Under the pieces are notes generated by a model. It searched no databases. It saw only the letters and a program-made list of their open reading frames with translations, and had not been told where the DNA came from. A program made the position numbers and the translations under genes. Below are positions 33,892 to 42,374 of a stretch of DNA of 64,000 nucleotides, in pieces (position 1 is the stretch's first letter; every line of letters starts with the position of its first letter). The stretch spans positions 243,579 to 307,578 of the forward strand of contig JBKAGO010000033.1 of assembly GCA_046290435.1 (NCBI GenBank), written 5' to 3'. This DNA is from CAVQUE01 sp046290435. Lineage in GTDB: Bacteria; Actinomycetota; Acidimicrobiia; Acidimicrobiales; UBA8592.

Positions 33892-35639
33892 CAGGTCGCT
33901 CCGGCCACGGGACAGTCGGCGTCGATCGTGCGCCGGACGAGATCGTCGACGCACAGCGGCGCCGGTCGAACTCCCAGTGCATGGCCGAGCAGCGTGACCT
34001 GGGGGGCCACCAGGTTGACCGATGCGAGCAGCCCCGGGTCGTCGAACAATGTGGCGGGAGTGGTGTCGGCCAGGACGCCGCCGGCGTGCAGGACGATCAC
34101 CCGGGTGGCCCATTCGGCCACGAGGTGCATGTCGTGGGTTGCGACCACGACGCAGCGGATCCGCTCGGCGAGCGTCGCCAACATGGCGGTCACGTCCTGG
34201 CGGGTCCTGACGTCGAGGCTCGACGTGGGCTCGTCGAGCAGCAGGAGCGTGGGCGTCATGGCGAGGCCGATGCCGAGCGTGGCGCGGCGCTGCTGGCCGC
34301 CCGAGAGGGTCCGACCGTCACGCTCGGCCAGATGGTCGAGCGAGAGCTGGTCGAGGATCCGATCGACGAGCTCGTCTGTTCCCGGGCGCCCTCGCTGGTG
34401 GGGGAACATCGCGATGTCCGAGCGCACCGAGTCCTTCAGGAACATCTGCTCGGGATGCTGGTGGAGGTAGGAGACGCGGTCGGCGAGCTCGGCGGGTGAC
34501 TTGCTCCTGGTGTTGACGCCTTCGATCTCGACCTCGCCCGACCGGGGCACGACGAGGCCGGTGAGCAGGCGCAGCAGCGTCGACTTGCCCGCTCCGTTGG
34601 ATCCGACGACCGCGACGCGTTCGCCCTCGTGGAGATCGAGCGACACCGCGTCGAGGACGGTCTCGAGGTTGTTGTGCACGTCGCGGTAGCCGTAGCCGAC
34701 AGCGCGCAGGCTCGCCACGACGTTGCCGGCACCGGGGGCACCGGGGGCACCGGTGGCATCGTGGAGCCCGGGGGAGACCTCCGCCGGGAGCGGCGGGGCC
34801 TCGGCCTGAGGGCGGATCAGCGGCCGGAGGGTCTCGGTCGCCTCGGCCACGGTGAGGGGCACCTCGGCTCCGGGGGCGATGCGTCGGACGGCTTCGACCA
34901 CCTGGGGTGCCGGGATGCCGTGCGCCTCGAGCTCGTCGGCACGACCCAGTGCCTCACGGGTGGGGAGGTGCCACCGCAGCGCGCCATCGGCCATGAGTGC
35001 GACGCTCCGTGCGTAGCGGGCGATGAACTCGGCGTGGTGTTCGATGACCACGACGGTCGTGCCGAGCTCGTGGTTGATGCGGGTGAGCATCCGGTAGACC
35101 TCCTCGGCGCGGGCGGGGTCGAGCTCGGCGACCGGTTCGTCGACGACGATGACCTGCGGGCGCATCGCCAGGACGCCGGCGAGGGCGGTGAGGTGTTGCT
35201 GGCCGCCCGAGAGCTGCCAGATGAACGTCGACGCCAGATGCCCGATCCCGAGCTGGTCGAGTGCCTCGGCGCTGCGGTCGGCGAAGTCCTCCAACCCGAA
35301 GTTGATCGGCCCGAACTCGACGTCCTGGCGCACCGTCGGTCGGATCAGCTGGTTGCCGAAGTCCTGGTACACGTAGCCCACGAGGCTGGACAGGCTGGCG
35401 ACGGACGAGTCGCGGGTGTCCACCCCCGCGACTCGCACCGATCCGTCGAATCGGCCGGCCCAGAAGTGAGGGATGAGGCCGTTGAGCGACTTGCACAGCG
35501 TCGTCTTGCCCGAGCCGTTGCCCCCGACGACCGCGACGAAGTCGCCCCGCTCGATGACGAGGTCGACGCCGGTGAGGCTGTCGACCTCGGCGCCGGGATA
35601 GCGGAAGGCGAGTCCTTCGACTTCGATGACGGGGGCCAC
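33891..35639 (-). CDS. Fused ECF transporter ATPases (EcfA-EcfA')
   Basis: 582 residues joining two complete ATPase domains. Domain 1 has GGNGSGKTTLCK, LSGGQQH and VIVVDEPVAELD; domain 2 has GSNGAGKSTLLR, LSGGQQRRA and LLLLDEPTSSLD. Between them lies a Pro/Ala/Gly-rich linker coded by short GC repeats. A single-chain A-A' subunit is common in group II ECF systems of actinobacteria. It hydrolyses ATP to drive uptake of a vitamin- or nucleoside-like micronutrient. GTG 35639 starts 3 bp past the S-component stop. Confidence 0.9.
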   Translation of the reverse strand: MAPVIEVEGLAFRYPGAEVDSLTGVDLVIERGDFVAVVGGNGSGKTTLCKSLNGLIPHFWAGRFDGSVRVAGVDTRDSSVASLSSLVGYVYQDFGNQLIRPTVRQDVEFGPINFGLEDFADRSAEALDQLGIGHLASTFIWQLSGGQQHLTALAGVLAMRPQVIVVDEPVAELDPARAEEVYRMLTRINHELGTTVVVIEHHAEFIARYARSVALMADGALRWHLPTREALGRADELEAHGIPAPQVVEAVRRIAPGAEVPLTVAEATETLRPLIRPQAEAPPLPAEVSPGLHDATGAPGAPGAGNVVASLRAVGYGYRDVHNNLETVLDAVSLDLHEGERVAVVGSNGAGKSTLLRLLTGLVVPRSGEVEIEGVNTRSKSPAELADRVSYLHQHPEQMFLKDSVRSDIAMFPHQRGRPGTDELVDRILDQLSLDHLAERDGRTLSGGQQRRATLGIGLAMTPTLLLLDEPTSSLDVRTRQDVTAMLATLAERIRCVVVATHDMHLVAEWATRVIVLHAGGVLADTTPATLFDDPGLLASVNLVAPQVTLLGHALGVRPAPLCVDDLVRRTIDADCPVAGAT

Positions 35640-35642
35640 GGC

Positions 35643-36557
35643 TCAGGCGCCCCGGGTCGAGGAGCCTCGACCGGCGCTGTCGCCGCGGCGGGCGATGAGC
35701 ATCACTGCTGCGGCGAGGACCACGACGCAGGCGGCGACGCCGACCCACAGGAAGCCCTGTCCGTAGCGGTCGATGAAGTCGGGTTCCCACACGCCGAGCT
35801 CGATGTCGGCGTACTCGAGGAACGCGAACCCGCCCGATGCGATGAACAACACGGTGGCGAGGCCGACGAAGGCGCCGGTCTGGCGGGCCCGTCCGGGGAT
35901 CGGTACGGCAGGGTCGCGGGGTGCGAGGCCCAGCAGCGGTTCGATCTTGCCGTACAGCCGGGGTGCGAGATAGGCCGCCGGGATGGCGCCGAGGATGATG
36001 CCGCTGATGACGAAGTCGCTCAGGAAGGCGACGCCCTCGATGGCGAGAATCGATTCGGGCAGGCCGTCGACGGCTTCGAGGTCCTCGACCCCGAGGACCA
36101 CCTTGAGCATGTCGACCACGCCACCGACGCCCTTGTCGATGCCGACGGCGACCATCGCCGCCATGGCGACCTGCCAGCGCACACGGGGGTCCCGCACGAG
36201 CGAGCCGGCGATGTAGAGGCCCAACGACAGCTGGATGAAGCCCTCGAGCTCGCCGATGCCGGAGAAGTTGCCCATGAGCAGGTCGACGAACACGATCTCG
36301 CCGAGGGGGGCGCCGAGTGCGGCATAGAGCGGGTGGAAGAGGACGACCATCACGACCGGCACGAAGGCCAGGTAGGAGACCGACAGCTCGACGGGCCCCA
36401 CGGTGAACTCGGGCAGCACCTCGGTGAGGATGTTGGCCAGTCCGAACAGGGTCATCGACAGCACGAAGACCATCAGTTTCTGGGACGAGTTCAGCTCGTG
36501 TGGGTTCTCGGCCCATCGGTTGGTCCGGCCGGTGGCCGGGGTGGTTGGCGCGGTCAT
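35643..36557 (-). CDS. ECF transporter substrate-binding S component
   Basis: 304 residues with about seven hydrophobic segments. The hydrophilic N-terminus is followed by SSQKLMVFVLSMTLFGLAN, which resembles the first helix of S components that docks on EcfT. It is longer than typical S components (about 180-220 residues) because of an extra C-terminal pair of helices. The ligand is not recognisable. The double HAD gene upstream and the nucleoside hydrolase beyond the LacI gene suggest a nucleoside, its base or a related phosphorylated compound (inference). ATG 36557 is preferred because upstream in-frame sequence falls in the HAD gene. Confidence 0.78.
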   Translation of the reverse strand: MTAPTTPATGRTNRWAENPHELNSSQKLMVFVLSMTLFGLANILTEVLPEFTVGPVELSVSYLAFVPVVMVVLFHPLYAALGAPLGEIVFVDLLMGNFSGIGELEGFIQLSLGLYIAGSLVRDPRVRWQVAMAAMVAVGIDKGVGGVVDMLKVVLGVEDLEAVDGLPESILAIEGVAFLSDFVISGIILGAIPAAYLAPRLYGKIEPLLGLAPRDPAVPIPGRARQTGAFVGLATVLFIASGGFAFLEYADIELGVWEPDFIDRYGQGFLWVGVAACVVVLAAAVMLIARRGDSAGRGSSTRGA

Positions 36558-36570
36558 GTCGGGGTTCCTC

Positions 36571-38271
36571 CTAGGGAGTGATTCGTGGTTGGGGCAGCGC
36601 TTCGAGGGCCTGGTGGACGGCACGGATGTCGTCGACGAGGAGGTCCGGGACCAGGTCGGGGTCGGTGAGGCTGGTCTCGAGCCGTTCGGCGGTGGGCGAG
36701 CCATCGCGGACGACCACGACGGTTCCGACGCCGGCGCCACGTCCGGCGACGACGTCGCGCCATGGCTTGTCCCCGACGAACCAGCAATCGGCCGGGTCGA
36801 CGCCCAGTGCCCGGGTGGCCGCCCACACGAGGGCGGGGTCGGGCTTGCGGCGGCCGACCTCGTCGGAATATGCGTGGGCACCGATGAGGTCACCGACGCC
36901 GGCGGCGACGAGGCGGGCGCGGCCGCTGCGCCCGCAGATCGTGTTGGACACGATCGCGACGGGGATGCCGACGCGGCGGCACCACTGGAGCAGCTCGGGA
37001 ACCCCGTCGCGGAGAACCACGTCGGATTTGGCCGCCGCGTAGGCGAACATCAACTCGCCGGCCTCGGCGAGGAGCCAGGCGCGAGCTCCGGCATCGAGGT
37101 GCGCGCCGACGAGCTCGCCCCAGAACTCGGCGGGGGAGATCTCGTCGATGACGGCGCCGTGGTCGGCTTTCGATTCGGTGCGCTCGGTCTCGTCCTTGCG
37201 GGCCTGGTAGGAGCGTCGTGCATCGTCGAGTGCCTCGCGCAGTTGCGAGACCTCCACCCGGTGCCCGGCGGCAGCGAGGCGGTCGACGGTCGTGAGCACC
37301 AGTTGCTCCACTGCTGCGGGGGTCTTCGTGGACGATGTGAGGACGCCGCCCTGGTCGAGGAGCAACGCGGCGGGGCGCCGGTCCCGGCCGGGCGACGGGG
37401 CGGGGCGGGGTTCGTCGGTGTCGGCGTCGGCTCGGCGCGCGGGCGCGGGCGTCGCTGCGGCCAGGAGGTCGACGATGCCCTCGGGCGTGGGGAGCACGGC
37501 GTCGGCGCGCTCGTGCACCGGGAACGGGGGATTGCGGGTGTGCTTGCTCTCGGTGAGGATGACCGCACCGATCCCGGCGCGGCGGGCCGCGACGAGGTCG
37601 CGGTCCTGGGTGTCGCCGACGTACCAGCACCGGTCGGGGGTGGTGGCCAGTGCGGTCGCAGCCATCTGGAGCATGGCGGGGTTGGGCTTTCGCATCCCGA
37701 CCTCGTCCGAATAGAGCTGCACCGCCACCAGGTGTTCCATGTCGTGACGGCGCAGCAGCTCTCGGTGCGCTCGCCCGGCGTGGGCGTTGCTGACGATCCC
37801 GACCGGGATCCCCAGCGCACGGGCGTCGTCGAGGAGCCGGCCGATGCCGGGTCGGACGGTGTGTTCGTTCATGTGGCGGCTCAGCGCACACAGCAGCTCG
37901 GCGGCGTCGCCGGCCACGGTGGCGGCGATGGCGGGGTCGAGGTCGGACAGGAGGAACTCCTCCCAGACCTGACGATGGGTGAGTTCGGCCGGCGCCGGGG
38001 TGCGACTCATGGAGTGCTTCCAATGGGTGAGTCCTGCGAGGCCGGCGGCAAGCGACAGCTCGAGGCGCTCGGGATCGATGTCGTGGCCGGCGCGTGCGAG
38101 TACCTCGGCCAGGTGGGACGCGGCTGCCGCGATGCCGTCGGGCCGCTTGACGGTCGAGAACATGACGCCGCCGAAATCGAGCAGCAGAGCTGCCGGTCGG
38201 ATGCCGAGACCTGTCGGGGGCCGGTCGTGATGGACCGGTACCGCAGAGGTGTCGGGGTCGGTCGTCGTCAT
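36571..38271 (-). CDS. Tandem double HAD-superfamily hydrolase
   Basis: 566 residues containing two HAD-IA domains. Domain 1 (about 25-265) has LLLDFGGV, SNAHAGR, MRKPNP and GDTQDRDLV. Domain 2 (about 290-545) has LLLDQGGVL, SNTICGR, RRKPDP and GDKPWRDV. Motif I keeps the nucleophilic Asp in both, but the second Asp of DxD is Gly, as in several HAD-IA enzymes. The two domains are internal duplicates. ATG 38271 has a strong GGAGGAAG ribosome-binding site. It is the first gene of the ECF operon, so it probably dephosphorylates or otherwise processes the transported compound (inference). Confidence 0.82.
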   Translation of the reverse strand: MTTTDPDTSAVPVHHDRPPTGLGIRPAALLLDFGGVMFSTVKRPDGIAAAASHLAEVLARAGHDIDPERLELSLAAGLAGLTHWKHSMSRTPAPAELTHRQVWEEFLLSDLDPAIAATVAGDAAELLCALSRHMNEHTVRPGIGRLLDDARALGIPVGIVSNAHAGRAHRELLRRHDMEHLVAVQLYSDEVGMRKPNPAMLQMAATALATTPDRCWYVGDTQDRDLVAARRAGIGAVILTESKHTRNPPFPVHERADAVLPTPEGIVDLLAAATPAPARRADADTDEPRPAPSPGRDRRPAALLLDQGGVLTSSTKTPAAVEQLVLTTVDRLAAAGHRVEVSQLREALDDARRSYQARKDETERTESKADHGAVIDEISPAEFWGELVGAHLDAGARAWLLAEAGELMFAYAAAKSDVVLRDGVPELLQWCRRVGIPVAIVSNTICGRSGRARLVAAGVGDLIGAHAYSDEVGRRKPDPALVWAATRALGVDPADCWFVGDKPWRDVVAGRGAGVGTVVVVRDGSPTAERLETSLTDPDLVPDLLVDDIRAVHQALEALPQPRITP

Positions 38272-38345
38272 TCTTCCTCCGTCGGTCGGCTGCTGGGGCC
38301 GCAACCTAACGACGCACCTTGAACGGCTCGTGAACGGCGGGTGAT

Positions 38346-38369
38346 CACTACTGGAACGTTCCAGTAGTG
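38346..38369. promoter_or_regulatory. 24-bp perfect palindrome, LacI-type operator
   Basis: CACTACTGGAAC followed by its exact reverse complement, with the central CpG typical of LacI-family operators. It lies between the divergent HAD/ECF operon (start 38271) and the lacI-type gene (start 38445). Confidence 0.85.
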
Positions 38370-38432
38370 CGTCCATGGGGTATCACCGGGAGCAGCGCGC
38401 CCGGTGCGAAACGCAGCGAGGGCCGCCCATGG

Positions 38433-38438
38433 CATGCT
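38433..38438 (+). promoter_or_regulatory. Possible -10 element for the LacI-family gene
   Basis: CATGCT lies 6 nt before GTG 38445, the same spacing as other apparently leaderless genes here. The first base departs from the TAnnnT consensus. Confidence 0.3.
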
Positions 38439-38444
38439 TGTCCG

Positions 38445-39437
38445 GTGAACGGCCGGCGCCCGACCATCATCGACGTCGCGGCAGCCGCCGGAGTCTCGAA
38501 GTCGGCGGTGTCGCTCGCTCTGCGCGGCGACGAAGGGGTCAGCGAGGCCACCCGCGAACGCATCCGCGCGGTCGCGGATTCGCTCGGTTACCGGTCCAAC
38601 GCGGTCGCCCGGGCGCTGGTGCAGGGCCGCACGGGCCAGATCGGCGTCGTCGTGACCGATCTGCGCAACCCGTACCACACCGATGTCGCGCTCGGTGTCG
38701 AGGCGGCAGCGGCCGAGGCCGGCATGCAGGTCCTCATCGCGCACGGCCATCGCGAGCCCGACCGGCTGGCCGAACACCTCGACGCCATGATCTCGCTCAA
38801 CGTCGAAGGGGTCGTGATCGTCAGCTCGAGGGTCGACCCCGACCTGGTCGCATCGTGCGGCGCCCGTCTACCCCTGGTGGTGGTGGGGCGCCCGGCGGTC
38901 GTCCCGGCGGGCGTCGATCATGTCGCCAACGACGACGCCCACGGCGCGACGACGGCGGTCGATCACCTCGCGGCGCTCGGTCACCGGGCGATCGCCTTCC
39001 TGTCCGGATCGGATCGACCGGCGGCCATGGCGCGTCGCGACGGCTATGCCGCCGCCATGGCGCGCTGGGAGCTCGATCCGCCCCGCATGTGGGTGGCGCC
39101 ATCGAGGGCGTCACTGGGTCGCGCCATCGACGAGTTGCTGCGGTCCGACGCCACCGCCGTGCTGACGAACAACGACATCACGGCGATCGCCGTGCTCGAT
39201 CGCGCCCACGACCTCGAGGTGGACGTGCCGGGTCGGCTGTCGGTGATCGGCTACGACGACACTGCTCTGGCGGCGACCGTTCGTCCCAGGTTGACCAGCG
39301 TCGATCAGCTCACCGCCGCGCTCGGGGCCACCGCCATGACGATGCTCGGCGAGCGGATCGACGGACGGACCACCGACCGTGCCGAGGTCCTCGAACCGGT
39401 GCTGCGCATCCGGGAGTCGACCGCTTCGCCCACCTGA
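38445..39437 (+). CDS. LacI-family transcriptional repressor
   Basis: 330 residues from GTG 38445. The N-terminal HTH is canonical: TIIDVAAAAGVSKSAVSLAL, hinge helix YRSNAVARALVQGR. A PBP type I effector domain follows (TNNDITAIAVLDRAHDL, SVIGYDDTALA). A longer start at 38367 would lie within the operator. It should bind the 24-bp palindrome at 38346-38369 and control both itself and the divergent HAD-ECF operon, with the transported compound or a derivative as effector (inference). Confidence 0.9.
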   Translation: MNGRRPTIIDVAAAAGVSKSAVSLALRGDEGVSEATRERIRAVADSLGYRSNAVARALVQGRTGQIGVVVTDLRNPYHTDVALGVEAAAAEAGMQVLIAHGHREPDRLAEHLDAMISLNVEGVVIVSSRVDPDLVASCGARLPLVVVGRPAVVPAGVDHVANDDAHGATTAVDHLAALGHRAIAFLSGSDRPAAMARRDGYAAAMARWELDPPRMWVAPSRASLGRAIDELLRSDATAVLTNNDITAIAVLDRAHDLEVDVPGRLSVIGYDDTALAATVRPRLTSVDQLTAALGATAMTMLGERIDGRTTDRAEVLEPVLRIRESTASPT

Positions 39438-39468
39438 TGCTCGCCAGGCCGATGCTCCGGACGGCGGA

Positions 39469-40467
39469 TCAGCCGCCGAAGAGGGCGGCCACCGCGTCGC
39501 GGAAGGCGGCCACGTCGACCTCGGTGCCGATCTGCCACGGGGTGAAGCCCGTCGTGGTCGACTGCACCGAACCGGAGCCGGCGCGCTCGAAGAACGGCAC
39601 GCGCCGGTCGACGACCGTCGCGCCCCAGGCCGGCCCGGGCTGGTCCTGCACCGCCATGGGCAGAGTGGGGCCGTCGACGAGGGGCTGGACAGCCGCGAGG
39701 GTCGCGAGCAGGTCGTGGCAGGGGAACTCACCGGGAGCGCAGAAGGTGCCCGCGGCCTGGCGGTAGAAGTCGAGCGGCGCGCGCAGGAACCGGGCGGCGG
39801 GTGTCCGTTCCTCGGCGAGCAGCGCCACGAGCTCGGTGGTGATGGTCGCCTGGTGCGTGACGTCGAGCCCCACGAGCAGCGGCGGCATCGCCCACGGTGC
39901 GGCGGCGACCTCGGCGGCTGCGGTGGGGTCGTGCGCGATGTTGGCCTCGGCGCCGGGCAGGGCGTTGCCCTGGGTTGCGGCGGCGCCGCCCATCACCACG
40001 AGCCGCCGCACGTTGGTTGCGAGCATCGGGTCGCGGCGCAGCGCCAGCGCCACGTTGGAGAGCGGACCGAGGGTGACCAGCGTCAGCTCGCCGGGCCGTT
40101 CGGCGCACCGCTCGATGAGGACGCCACAGGCGTCTTCGGCGATCTGCCAGGTGCGGGCCGGACGGCGGCCCGTGTCGCCCAGGCCGTCGGTGCCGTGGAT
40201 GAACGTCGCCGGACGCAATGGAGGGACGTCGCCGATGGCCTCGTCGGCGCCGACCGCAACGGCGACGTCGTGGCGTCCCGCAGCCTCGAGCACGGTGCAG
40301 ACGTTGGCGGCGGCGACCTCGAGGGGCACGTTGCCGTGGACGACGGTGACGGCCACGAGCTCGACGTCGGGCGACGTCGCCGCCCAGAAGAGGGCGACGG
40401 CGTCGTCGACGCCCCCGTCGGTGTCGACGAGCAGAGGCACGGGCCCCTGCGCAGGTGTCGGCGCCAT
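39469..40467 (-). CDS. Inosine/uridine-type nucleoside hydrolase
   Basis: 332 residues. The Ca2+-binding N-terminal signature of the IUNH family is intact (LLVDTDGGVDDAVAL), with later conserved VTLGPLSNVALAL, VVMGGAA and an active-site-region Asp/His near LLVGLDVTHQATI. These enzymes cleave ribonucleosides to base and ribose. It is co-translated with the MarR gene upstream (TGATG overlap) and convergent with lacI. With the ECF transporter on one side and the molybdenum hydroxylase on the other, it points to nucleoside or nucleobase use (inference). Confidence 0.88.
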   Translation of the reverse strand: MAPTPAQGPVPLLVDTDGGVDDAVALFWAATSPDVELVAVTVVHGNVPLEVAAANVCTVLEAAGRHDVAVAVGADEAIGDVPPLRPATFIHGTDGLGDTGRRPARTWQIAEDACGVLIERCAERPGELTLVTLGPLSNVALALRRDPMLATNVRRLVVMGGAAATQGNALPGAEANIAHDPTAAAEVAAAPWAMPPLLVGLDVTHQATITTELVALLAEERTPAARFLRAPLDFYRQAAGTFCAPGEFPCHDLLATLAAVQPLVDGPTLPMAVQDQPGPAWGATVVDRRVPFFERAGSGSVQSTTTGFTPWQIGTEVDVAAFRDAVAALFGG

Positions 40468-40970
40468 CAGGCGCCGGCGATGTCGTCGAGTCGTTCCCCG
40501 GACGGGTCGCGTCGGGCGACCGACCGCAGACTCTGCAGCAGGAGGGGAAGGTCATCGACGTCGGCGAACGCGGCGCGGTCGACTCCTTCGACCAGCGCCA
40601 CCGCCTTGCGAGCCAGCGCCGCGCCCTGGGGTGTGGCGCTCAGCCGCTTGATGCGGGTGTCGGTGGGGTCGATGGTCCGCTCGAGCAACTCGGCCTTCTC
40701 GAGCGTGCGGACGACCTGGGAGGTCATCATCGGGTTGGTCCCTGCGTGGTCGGCCAGCTCGCGTTGCGATGGGGGTCCGGTGCGTTCCTCGAGCCAGACC
40801 GCACCGGCGAGGAGGACGAATTGTACGTGGGTGAGGTCGACGTCCTTCAAGGCGGCGGTGACCTGGCGCTGCCATTCGAGGGTGGCGTGCCAGAGAAGGA
40901 AGCCGGGCTTGTCCCAGGCCGACGATGCGGGGTAGCTGACGTCGTCGTTCCGCTTGTTGCGAGAGGCCAC
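40467..40970 (-). CDS. MarR-family regulator
   Basis: 167 residues from GTG 40970, chosen for the AAGGGAAGG ribosome-binding site. A winged-helix domain is visible: LTHVQFVLLAGAVWL, SQRELADHAGTNPMMTSQVVRTLEKAELLER, and the wing DPTDTRIKRLSATPQG. It is divergent from the molybdenum hydroxylase operon (85-bp gap) and co-translated with the nucleoside hydrolase. It probably regulates one or both units. Confidence 0.86.
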   Translation of the reverse strand: MASRNKRNDDVSYPASSAWDKPGFLLWHATLEWQRQVTAALKDVDLTHVQFVLLAGAVWLEERTGPPSQRELADHAGTNPMMTSQVVRTLEKAELLERTIDPTDTRIKRLSATPQGAALARKAVALVEGVDRAAFADVDDLPLLLQSLRSVARRDPSGERLDDIAGA

Positions 40971-41055
40971 TGCGCCTTCCCTTTCCGCCTGCGCGCCAGA
41001 TAGTCTCTGCGCATATGATTTTGCCGCTGATTGTATCCGATCTGAAGGATCTGGG

Positions 41056-41895
41056 GTGACGAACGGAGCGACCGGCACTGCGCCTCGCTCGCTGGCTCAG
41101 GCACTTTCGATCCGTGCCGCAGAGCCGAACAGGCGGGTGGTCAGCGGCGGCACCGATGTCATGGTCGCCGTCAACGAAGGGCGAGAGCGGCCCCAGGGCT
41201 GGTTGTCGCTGCGTCGGGTCGCCGAGCTCGGCGAGATCGGCGAGCGTGATGGCTCGGTCGTCATCGGTGCGGGGTGCACCTTCCACCGACTGCAGCAGGA
41301 TCTGACCACGACTGCGCCGGCGTTGGCGATGGCGGCTCGCACCGTCGGTGGCCCACAGATCCGGAGCGCGGGCACCATCGGAGGAAACCTCGTGACGTCG
41401 TCACCTGCGGCCGACTCGGTGCCACCGCTGCTGTGCTACGACGCCGAGGTCGAGATCTCGTCGGTGCACGGCGAGCGAACCGTGCCACTCGAACGCTTCG
41501 CCACCGGAGCCAAGACCAATGTCCTCGCTGCAGACGAGCTCGTCACCGGTGTCACACTGCGCTCCACCGGCGGGCAGGAGTGGTTCTCGAAGGTGGGCAC
41601 CCGCAACGCCATGGTCATCAGCGTCTGCTCGCTCGCTGCCCGCCTCGACGCCGACAACGGGGTGGCCCGCGTCGCCATCGGCTCGGTCGGTCCGACCGTG
41701 TGCCGGGTGGTCGATGCCGAGGTGCTGCTGCTCGACCCGCATGCCGGTGCGGAGTTCGTCGAGGCCGTTACGGCTGCGGCCTCGCCCATCGACGACGTGC
41801 GGGCAACGGCCGCCTACCGCCGCCACGCGGTCGGCGTGTTGGCAGCGCGCGTCCACGAACGGCTGTGGCGAGCGACCGGTCAGGACCTCCGATGA
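41056..41895 (+). CDS. Molybdenum hydroxylase FAD-binding subunit (XdhB/CoxM-like)
   Basis: 279 residues from GTG 41056. The FAD-binding motifs of the xanthine dehydrogenase/CO dehydrogenase family are present: VVSGGTDVMVAVNEG and GTIGGNLVTSSPAAD. The C-terminal CO_deh_flav_C domain follows. The subunit carries electrons from the Fe-S clusters to NAD+ or another acceptor. The stop overlaps the next gene (ATGA). Confidence 0.88.
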   Translation: MTNGATGTAPRSLAQALSIRAAEPNRRVVSGGTDVMVAVNEGRERPQGWLSLRRVAELGEIGERDGSVVIGAGCTFHRLQQDLTTTAPALAMAARTVGGPQIRSAGTIGGNLVTSSPAADSVPPLLCYDAEVEISSVHGERTVPLERFATGAKTNVLAADELVTGVTLRSTGGQEWFSKVGTRNAMVISVCSLAARLDADNGVARVAIGSVGPTVCRVVDAEVLLLDPHAGAEFVEAVTAAASPIDDVRATAAYRRHAVGVLAARVHERLWRATGQDLR

Positions 41896-42374
41896 CAACA
41901 CGGGGCGTCAGCGGGACCGAGACCCTCGCAGTCCGGGTCGACGGTGAGCCTGTCGAACTCCAGGTCACTCCATCGACCAGTCTGTTGCGGGCGCTGCGCG
42001 ACGCAGGCCACACGGCGACGACCGGCGCATGCGAGCAGGGGGAGTGCGGCTCGTGTTCCGTGCTACTCGACGGACACCTGGTCTGTTCGTGCCTGGTGCC
42101 GGCAGCGGTCTGTGAGAGCGCCGAGATCACAACGGTCCGCAGCCTCGTGCGGGCGGACCTCGCCGAGGCCTTCGCACGGCACGGCGCCGTGCAGTGCGGG
42201 TTCTGTACCCCAGGGTTCATCGTGGCCGCCGAGGCTGCGCTCGCTGCCCCCGACCCCATCGACGAATCGACCGTGCGCGAGGCGCTCGCCGGCAATCTGT
42301 GCCGCTGCACCGGCTACCAGGGGATCGTCGAGGCCGTCGTCGAGGTGTCTCGCTCGCGGCGAGGACGGCGATGA
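41892..42374 (+). CDS. Molybdenum hydroxylase 2Fe-2S subunit (XdhC/CoxS-like)
   Basis: 160 residues. The plant-type cluster is ligated by CEQGECGSCSVLLDG with a further Cys, and the second cluster by CGFCTPG and LCRCTGYQ. The order and spacing are standard for the small subunit of xanthine dehydrogenase-type hydroxylases. It overlaps the flanking subunit genes at both ends by 4 bp. Confidence 0.9.
   Translation: MTTRGVSGTETLAVRVDGEPVELQVTPSTSLLRALRDAGHTATTGACEQGECGSCSVLLDGHLVCSCLVPAAVCESAEITTVRSLVRADLAEAFARHGAVQCGFCTPGFIVAAEAALAAPDPIDESTVREALAGNLCRCTGYQGIVEAVVEVSRSRRGRR

Noticed and set aside
34733..34757. Tandem GC-rich 9-bp repeats
   Set aside because: They only encode the Gly/Ala/Pro linker between the two ECF ATPase domains; no separate role is apparent.
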